Made by a program: the position numbers and the translations under genes
Origin: an uncultured Pelagibacteraceae bacterium
GTDB taxonomy: Bacteria > Pseudomonadota > Alphaproteobacteria > Pelagibacterales > AG-422-B15
Assembly (NCBI GenBank): GCA_902590345.1
Contig: CACIWK010000008.1
Span: 1 to 32,855, forward strand
Length of the DNA: 32,855 nucleotides
Direction of reading: 5' to 3'
The notes under the pieces: generated by a model
The model's database searches: none
What the model saw: only the letters and a program-made list of their open reading frames with translations
Told to the model about the DNA's origin: nothing
Shown: positions 28,994 through 32,855 of the stretch, piece by piece
Layout of the letters: every line of letters begins with the position of its first letter
How positions within the stretch are numbered: the first letter of the stretch is position 1

Positions 28994-29021
28994 AATATAT
29001 ATTCAAATCATTCGAAAACAA
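28994..29021 (-). promoter_or_regulatory. Candidate nuo operon promoter
   Basis: On the minus strand TTGTTT (29021-29016) and TATATT (28999-28994) are separated by 16 bases, an acceptable sigma70 arrangement that would give a leader of roughly 20-25 bases before the nuoA ATG. An alternative -10-like TACTAA lies closer to the gene. The evidence is only consensus matching in AT-rich DNA. Confidence 0.3.
29002..29016. repeat. Imperfect inverted repeat TTCAAA-N3-TTCGAA in nuo promoter region
   Basis: TTCAAATCATTCGAA is an inverted repeat of two 6-base arms around TCA, with one mismatched pair. It lies between the candidate -35 and -10 of the nuo promoter, a position suited to an operator. No regulator can be named from it. 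Confidence 0.35.
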
Positions 29022-29119
29022 TAGAAAATATGGGAAAAATTGTGTTTCCGACCGTTAGCGATTAATTTTTAAGGGAGTGAACCTAAATTTACAAAAAAAC
29101 AGAGTGGAATTAAATTAAC

Positions 29120-29133
29120 ATATTTGAAAATAT
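29120..29133. repeat. Perfect short inverted repeat ATATTT-GA-AAATAT
   Basis: Two 6-base arms are separated by two bases in the middle of the divergent region. It could be a protein-binding site, but palindromes of A and T are common by chance at this base composition. Confidence 0.25.
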
Positions 29134-29242
29134 ACAAAAAAATCGAGAATTTCCTAATTTTTCAACACTATTTGACCTTTGATCAGTGACTTTTAACATT
29201 AATTAAACTCTCAAAAAATTTAGTGATTATCTGTATACACTT

Positions 29243-29268
29243 AATTTACTGGTAAATAGCCATATAAT
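29243..29268 (+). promoter_or_regulatory. Candidate promoter of the SMP-30 operon
   Basis: A perfect TATAAT lies at 29263-29268, about 36 bases before the ATG at 29305, with only weak -35-like sequence upstream (around TTAATT, 16-17 bases away). A second candidate, TTGACC (29172-29177) with TAACAT (29194-29199) at 16-base spacing, lies further upstream. AGGGA just before the ATG serves as ribosome binding site. Confidence 0.4.
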
Positions 29269-29304
29269 AGTTTTGAATTAGAATAATCAATAAAATTAGG
29301 GAAT

Positions 29305-30222
29305 ATGAATAGTAATTTCAAATTAATCGCAGATAACCTTCACTTTTCTGAAGGTCCAAGATGGAAAGATGGTAAACTTTGGTTTTCAGATTTTTACCAT
29401 CATGCTGTGATGACCGCAGATGAGATGGGGAATGTTGAAAAAATAGTCGATGTACCTAATCAACCATCTGGCCTGGGATGGTTGCCAAATGGTGATCTCA
29501 TTATTGTCTCTATGCTCGATAGAAAGCTACTAAAGTTTAAAGATGGCAATCTTACTGAGCATGCAGATATGTCAAAACTTACACCTTTTAGGTGCAATGA
29601 CATGGTGGTCGATAAAAACGGTAATGCTTTCGTTGGTAATTTTGGGTCAATTCATCACGGAAAAGATATAAAGCCAACTATTCTTATAAAGGTAGATTCT
29701 GATGGAAACCCCTCAATTGCTGCTTCAAATTTAGACTTTCCAAATGGAACTGTAATTACACCTGATGGTAAAATACTAATTATTGGCGAAACCTATGCAG
29801 GAAGACTTACTGCATTTGATATAGATACAGATGGTAATCTATCTAATCGGAGAATATGGGCTTATATGATGCCTAATCTATTTTATTACTACACAAAAAC
29901 CATGCGTTTTTTAAAAATTACTCCAAAAGAAGGCAAAGGTATACCTTACCCTGTTCCTGATGGTATTTGTTTAGATGAAAGGATGGGGATCTGGATAGCG
30001 TCTCCAACAACCTCAGAGGTAGTTAGATATACGGAAGGTGGAAAGATAACAGATAGAATTGCTACTCCAAATAGAGCATATGCATGTATGTTAGGTGGAT
30101 CAGACGGCAAAAAATTATTTGTATGTACTGCTAATGCGTCTGAACCCGAAGAGGCTAAAGCCGTGAAATCTGGAAGGATTTATTCAATTAATGTGGAGTA
30201 TGCCAAAGCTGGGTATCCATAG
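29305..30222 (+). CDS. SMP-30/gluconolactonase-like beta-propeller hydrolase
   Basis: The 305-residue protein belongs to the SMP-30/gluconolactonase/luciferin-regenerating family of six-bladed propellers, metal-dependent lactonases or ester hydrolases. Expected metal ligands are present: Glu16 (LHFSEGPRW), Asn147 (DFPNGTVI) and Asp219 (PVPDGICLD), with Asn98 (FRCNDMVVD) as the usual substrate-site residue. Between Trp185 and the PDG motif there is an aromatic and basic segment of about 30 residues (AYMMPNLFYYYTKTMRFLK and following) longer than the usual link; it may cover the active site. There is no signal peptide, so it should be cytoplasmic. The stop overlaps the next gene by one base (TAGTG). 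Substrate unknown. Confidence 0.85.
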   Translation: MNSNFKLIADNLHFSEGPRWKDGKLWFSDFYHHAVMTADEMGNVEKIVDVPNQPSGLGWLPNGDLIIVSMLDRKLLKFKDGNLTEHADMSKLTPFRCNDMVVDKNGNAFVGNFGSIHHGKDIKPTILIKVDSDGNPSIAASNLDFPNGTVITPDGKILIIGETYAGRLTAFDIDTDGNLSNRRIWAYMMPNLFYYYTKTMRFLKITPKEGKGIPYPVPDGICLDERMGIWIASPTTSEVVRYTEGGKITDRIATPNRAYACMLGGSDGKKLFVCTANASEPEEAKAVKSGRIYSINVEYAKAGYP

Positions 30223-30833
30223 TGAAATATAAAATCTTCGGTAAATCAGAATGGGGTTCTGATATAATTGAGTTCCTTTGCAATGAAATATCAATTGAAT
30301 ATGAGTTTGTTGAGATTGGCGATAATTTTAAAAGTGACAAAACCATACTTAATGTTAATCCTCTTGGAAGAGTGCCAATGGTTGAGACGCCGAATGGCGA
30401 ATATTTAATAGAAAGTATGGCGATTGTTTATCACTTTATTGAAAGAGAGAGCCAATTGATTCCTGATACTAAAAATGGAATAACCGACTTCCATCAAATT
30501 ATGGCATTTATGTCATCGTCAATTTATCCTGCAATCCTTCTTTATTTTCATCCTGAGCATTACGTTTCTACTGAAAATACTGAAGACTTAGTGAATAGAT
30601 CTAAATCAATTTTGGAAACTTATTTAAACTATTTAGAAAAAAAAATAGGTGAATATATTGTTGGCAATTCACTGTCAGCTGCAGATTTTTATTTATTCAC
30701 ATTGCTTTTCTGGTTGGAGGAGGATCATTTTCTTGAAAATTATCCAAAAATACAAAATTTCTACAATAAAATGCTACAGAATCAGACAATAATGAAAGTA
30801 AGAAAAATACAAAATGAGAGAAAGACAGTTTAA
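30222..30833 (+). CDS. Glutathione S-transferase family protein
   Basis: The 203-residue protein has a thioredoxin-like N-terminal domain with NPLGRVPMVE (cis-Pro at 53) and the glutathione gamma-glutamyl-binding pair Glu64-Ser65 (LIESMAIVYHFIE). A helical C-terminal domain follows with the N-capping SAADFYLFTLLFW. The N-terminal active-site region reads FGKSEWGSDI, so Ser9 or Ser13 could be the catalytic residue; no Cys is there. The start is GTG at 30222, overlapping the propeller gene's stop, which indicates coupling. The class and substrate cannot be fixed from sequence alone. Confidence 0.85.
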   Translation: MKYKIFGKSEWGSDIIEFLCNEISIEYEFVEIGDNFKSDKTILNVNPLGRVPMVETPNGEYLIESMAIVYHFIERESQLIPDTKNGITDFHQIMAFMSSSIYPAILLYFHPEHYVSTENTEDLVNRSKSILETYLNYLEKKIGEYIVGNSLSAADFYLFTLLFWLEEDHFLENYPKIQNFYNKMLQNQTIMKVRKIQNERKTV

Positions 30834-31401
30834 AAAATTTTTTATTGTTTACGGCCATTACGATGATAATTCATTTAATGCAGCCATAAGAGATACCTTT
30901 ATAGAAAGTGCAAAAAAAGCTGGTCATACAGTTGATATGGTCGATTTATATAAAGAGAAATTTGATCCTGTATTTGCTGGAGGTAATCCTGGACCAGATG
31001 TTCTAGATCACCGAAGGAGGATTGAACAGAGTGATACAATTGTATTAATTGCTCCTATTTGGAATTTTAGAATGCCTGCAATTCTGGAAGGCTGGATAGA
31101 CAAAGTTTTAGCTCCTCCATGGGCATTTACTTTTAAACAACTGGTAGGCAACTATGGCTACCCTCAAGGTAATTTAGGCAATAAAAAAGCGATAATTTTT
31201 TGTACATACGGCTCTCCTCGTTTAGCAATAACTACTTTTTTTCTCAATTTACCAATAAGACGCTTGAAAAGAGGTGTTTTTCACATATGTGGTATTAAGA
31301 GCATACTTTATAAAAGGTATTTTGCTGTACCGTTTGTCGCTGACAAGGTTAGAAAAAAATTTTTAAAGGATGTTAAAGATACTGCTACTTTATTTCAATA
31401 A
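30814..31401 (+). CDS. Flavodoxin-fold NAD(P)H:quinone oxidoreductase-like protein
   Basis: The 195-residue protein resembles the Flavodoxin_2 (NQO/MdaB/KefF) family: an N-terminal beta strand and flavin-phosphate loop (KKFFIVYGHYDDNSFNAAIRD), then LIAPIWNFRMPAILEGWIDKV, the family's characteristic aromatic-P-x-x-L-K/E-G-W-I-D motif, and PPWAFTF. Such enzymes reduce quinones or related electrophiles by two electrons using FAD or FMN. The C-terminal half is more divergent. It overlaps the GST gene by 20 bases, so the three enzymes are almost certainly co-expressed. ATG at 30814 has a weak ribosome binding site. Confidence 0.82.
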   Translation: MRERQFKKFFIVYGHYDDNSFNAAIRDTFIESAKKAGHTVDMVDLYKEKFDPVFAGGNPGPDVLDHRRRIEQSDTIVLIAPIWNFRMPAILEGWIDKVLAPPWAFTFKQLVGNYGYPQGNLGNKKAIIFCTYGSPRLAITTFFLNLPIRRLKRGVFHICGIKSILYKRYFAVPFVADKVRKKFLKDVKDTATLFQ

Positions 31402-31408
31402 TGACTAA

Positions 31409-31717
31409 GTGAAGAAAATAATAGAGATATTTAAGGGTCTTTGGTCACCTATAATGGACTCAAATGTGAATCCATTAAAAAATATAACCAATCTTAAAAT
31501 TCGTCACATGATAATGCAAATTCTTGCTTTTATGTGGAGCGGTGTATTTTCACTTTATATCGTTGATAGTATTTTTGTGTTTGGTTTCACTGCAATTGCT
31601 CATGTGCTATTAATTGCCGCAATTTTCATAACGATGTTTGTATTTGTCACGGCTGAAAAAAAACCCCAAATTTATGATTTAAGATTCTTTAGGGGCAAAG
31701 ATGGTGAGCACGAATAA
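31409..31717 (+). CDS. Uncharacterised two-helix membrane protein
   Basis: I do not recognise this 102-residue protein. It has an N-terminal segment KKIIEIFKGLWSPIMDS, a hydrophilic stretch, and two predicted membrane helices at about residues 35-56 (containing LAFMWSGVFSLYIVDSIF) and 62-81 (HVLLIAAIFITMFVFV), then a short charged tail (KKPQIYDLRFFRGKDGEHE). The likely start is GTG at 31409, seven bases after the upstream stop. No metal or heme motif is evident apart from two isolated His residues (33 and 65). Its place as last gene of the operon suggests a role linked to the upstream redox enzymes, but that is inference. Confidence 0.7.
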   Translation: MKKIIEIFKGLWSPIMDSNVNPLKNITNLKIRHMIMQILAFMWSGVFSLYIVDSIFVFGFTAIAHVLLIAAIFITMFVFVTAEKKPQIYDLRFFRGKDGEHE

Positions 31718-31746
31718 CTTTTCCTATAATGAGTATCCAGAATAAA

Positions 31747-32855
31747 TCATTGATTTTTTGATTCTTCTATCAACTTAATGATATTTTCGTGAATCACTGT
31801 TGCCGTATCTGAGCCCAAGGACACTACCTCGCCATATGTTTCTTCACTTTCTCCATAGATCCAAGGAGCGTCATCATCCCACTCACTTTTTGGGATGATG
31901 TAACCGATTGAGTCATTTGCTAAATTCACCATCAAGTTTAGTTTGTCTGGAAATTGACTTCGTAAATTTGGAACTTCTTGCGGCGTCATAACATAATCAG
32001 CTCCTTTAGGGTTTTCAATGCCGCCAATAGCAATTTCTGGATAAAGCTCTCCAGGAATTCCAGTAATAGATGCATCTCCTATTTGTATAAATGCTACCTC
32101 ACTTAGATAACGTATGAATGGTGGCCTCAGACTGAATTTAGTATCAGCATCAATTATACCGAGCAAAGTGCCGAATGAGAGCATCAAGTTTTCTATACCT
32201 AATTCTATTTCTTGTGATTGAATACTTAGTGATGGTTTAGGAGAAGTCTTAAAATCACCTGCTTGAAAAGCCTCTATAACACTGTTTGCAAGGCTATAAC
32301 CATATGCGCGAGCTTTAGAATGACTCGGTTTAGTAATCATTTTTTCCAAAACAGGATCATAAATTGGATCGGTTGGTCCTGATGTCATCAAGCCTCCTAT
32401 ATTTCCTGTAAGCCATAGCGTGGTTCCGCCAAGACCAGGTTTAATTAACTTGTCATCATAATAAATTCCATGACTGATACCTCTTCTTAAGTAGCCAGCA
32501 ACATCAGAGGTTATGTCTAAGTTTTTATCCCATGCAAGCTCGACATGAATTCCGAAATTGATTAAAGAACCAATAATTGAGCCGTCAGGGCGATTGAATA
32601 AAATTGCCCTTATATCATCATCTATAATGATAGGTTTTCGTTTATCTTTAATAGGGGTAAGTGGATTAGTTGGAATTAAAGCCAAACTCATTTCTGCAGC
32701 CTCTAAGTTATCAATCGCCATCTTTAATGTGCTTATAAAATCTTTTTTAAGCCGCTTCATATAGGCATCGTTGATACCACTTTTTAAAAAACTCGGGCCC
32801 CAAAGACCTTGAGTATCTGGGCCTTCATGATTATGTGTTGCATGCACCATAATGT
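31747..32855 (-). CDS. Neutral/alkaline ceramidase-like protein, 5' end beyond right edge
   Basis: The visible part, at least 368 codons, resembles the N-terminal (catalytic) domain of the neutral/alkaline non-lysosomal ceramidase family, which cleaves the amide bond of ceramides. Regions that line up are ATHNHEGPDTQG (family THTHSGP), GIHVELAWDKNLDITSDVAG (family HP...SADYPG), GNIGGLMTSG (family GNAGD), PGELYPEIA, NDSIGYIIP and GESEETYGE. Candidate zinc ligands are His in the first two motifs, and the Glu and Tyr in the last. The frame continues without a stop to base 32855, and the ATG at 32850 falls inside a conserved strand, so it is not the true start. It lacks the C-terminal immunoglobulin-like domain of classical ceramidases. 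Substrate uncertain. Confidence 0.75.
   Translation of the reverse strand, partial: IMVHATHNHEGPDTQGLWGPSFLKSGINDAYMKRLKKDFISTLKMAIDNLEAAEMSLALIPTNPLTPIKDKRKPIIIDDDIRAILFNRPDGSIIGSLINFGIHVELAWDKNLDITSDVAGYLRRGISHGIYYDDKLIKPGLGGTTLWLTGNIGGLMTSGPTDPIYDPVLEKMITKPSHSKARAYGYSLANSVIEAFQAGDFKTSPKPSLSIQSQEIELGIENLMLSFGTLLGIIDADTKFSLRPPFIRYLSEVAFIQIGDASITGIPGELYPEIAIGGIENPKGADYVMTPQEVPNLRSQFPDKLNLMVNLANDSIGYIIPKSEWDDDAPWIYGESEETYGEVVSLGSDTATVIHENIIKLIEESKNQ

Larger units (their letters stand above)
28966..29304. promoter_or_regulatory. Divergent intergenic region between nuoA and the SMP-30 operon
   Basis: This 339-base AT-rich stretch holds no convincing gene or structured RNA. It must contain the start signals for the minus-strand nuo operon and the plus-strand four-gene operon. 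Candidate promoters and two inverted repeats within it are listed separately. TTTGACC/TTTGATC is a near-direct repeat around 29171-29184. Confidence 0.6.

Noticed and set aside
28966-29304. Possible tRNA, small RNA or riboswitch in the divergent intergenic region
   Set aside because: No cloverleaf, GC-rich stem or known riboswitch core was seen. The region is AT-rich with only short repeats.
31401-31412. Three-codon mini-ORF ATG-ACT-AAG-TGA between the flavoprotein and the membrane protein
   Set aside because: Its ATG overlaps the upstream stop and it ends just past the GTG of the next gene. It could relay ribosomes, but a three-codon frame is expected by chance.
31744-31756. AAATCA-T-TGATTT palindrome followed by T residues, as a terminator between the converging genes
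   Set aside because: The loop would be a single base and the stem is almost all A-T, so it cannot form a stable terminator hairpin. No better candidate was found in the 29-base gap.

Overview
The window is a low-G+C (roughly one-third by eye), densely packed stretch of a bacterial chromosome. It most likely comes from a free-living marine alphaproteobacterium of the streamlined, AT-rich kind (SAR11-like, HIMB59-like or similar). Three things point there. Complex I is encoded as fourteen separate nuoA-N genes, followed by birA, coaX, RNase J, methylmalonyl-CoA epimerase, a DUF1467 protein, proS and lolCD, an order typical of Alphaproteobacteria. ProS is the short 441-residue form without an editing insertion. 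Junctions between genes are almost all overlaps or gaps of a few bases. TGA is used as a stop (lolC, pyrH, coaX, nuoD), so the standard bacterial code applies. The finer taxonomic placement is my inference.

Layout. Bases 1-28965 are entirely minus-strand. In transcription order, right to left: nuoA-B-C-D-E-F-G-H-I-J-K-L-M-N (respiratory complex I), birA, coaX, rnj, mce, a DUF1467 membrane protein, proS, lolC, lolD and dnaE. No gap in this run exceeds 6 bases over about 24.7 kb. A 119-base gap follows (4141-4259) holding a candidate promoter and a structured leader. Then comes the translation/envelope cluster rpsB-tsf-pyrH-frr-uppS-cdsA, with cdsA cut by the left edge.

A 339-base divergent intergenic region (28966-29304) separates the nuo operon from a four-gene plus-strand operon: an SMP-30/gluconolactonase-like beta-propeller, a glutathione S-transferase-like protein, a flavodoxin-fold NAD(P)H:quinone-oxidoreductase-like protein, and a small unrecognised two-helix membrane protein. 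It converges on a minus-strand gene for a neutral-ceramidase-family protein whose 5' end lies beyond the right edge.

How the parts work together. The nuo genes give a complete NADH:quinone oxidoreductase: the NADH-oxidising module (E, F, G), the quinone module (B, C, D, I) and the membrane arm (A, H, J, K, L, M, N). The downstream genes supply cofactor ligation and synthesis (BirA, CoaX), RNA turnover (RNase J), propionate/methylmalonyl metabolism (Mce), prolyl-tRNA charging, lipoprotein release and DNA replication. The rpsB cluster supplies ribosomal protein S2, elongation factor Ts, UMP kinase, ribosome recycling factor, and the lipid-carrier and phospholipid precursor enzymes. No tRNA, rRNA, CRISPR array, insertion sequence or convincing intrinsic terminator was seen.

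The most unusual items are a pseudoknot-capable rpsB leader that can occlude the ribosome binding site, a long C-terminal insertion in NuoG carrying a duplicated AW-DL-Q motif, and the small plus-strand operon joining a lactonase-like propeller, a GST and a quinone-reductase-like flavoprotein to an orphan membrane protein.
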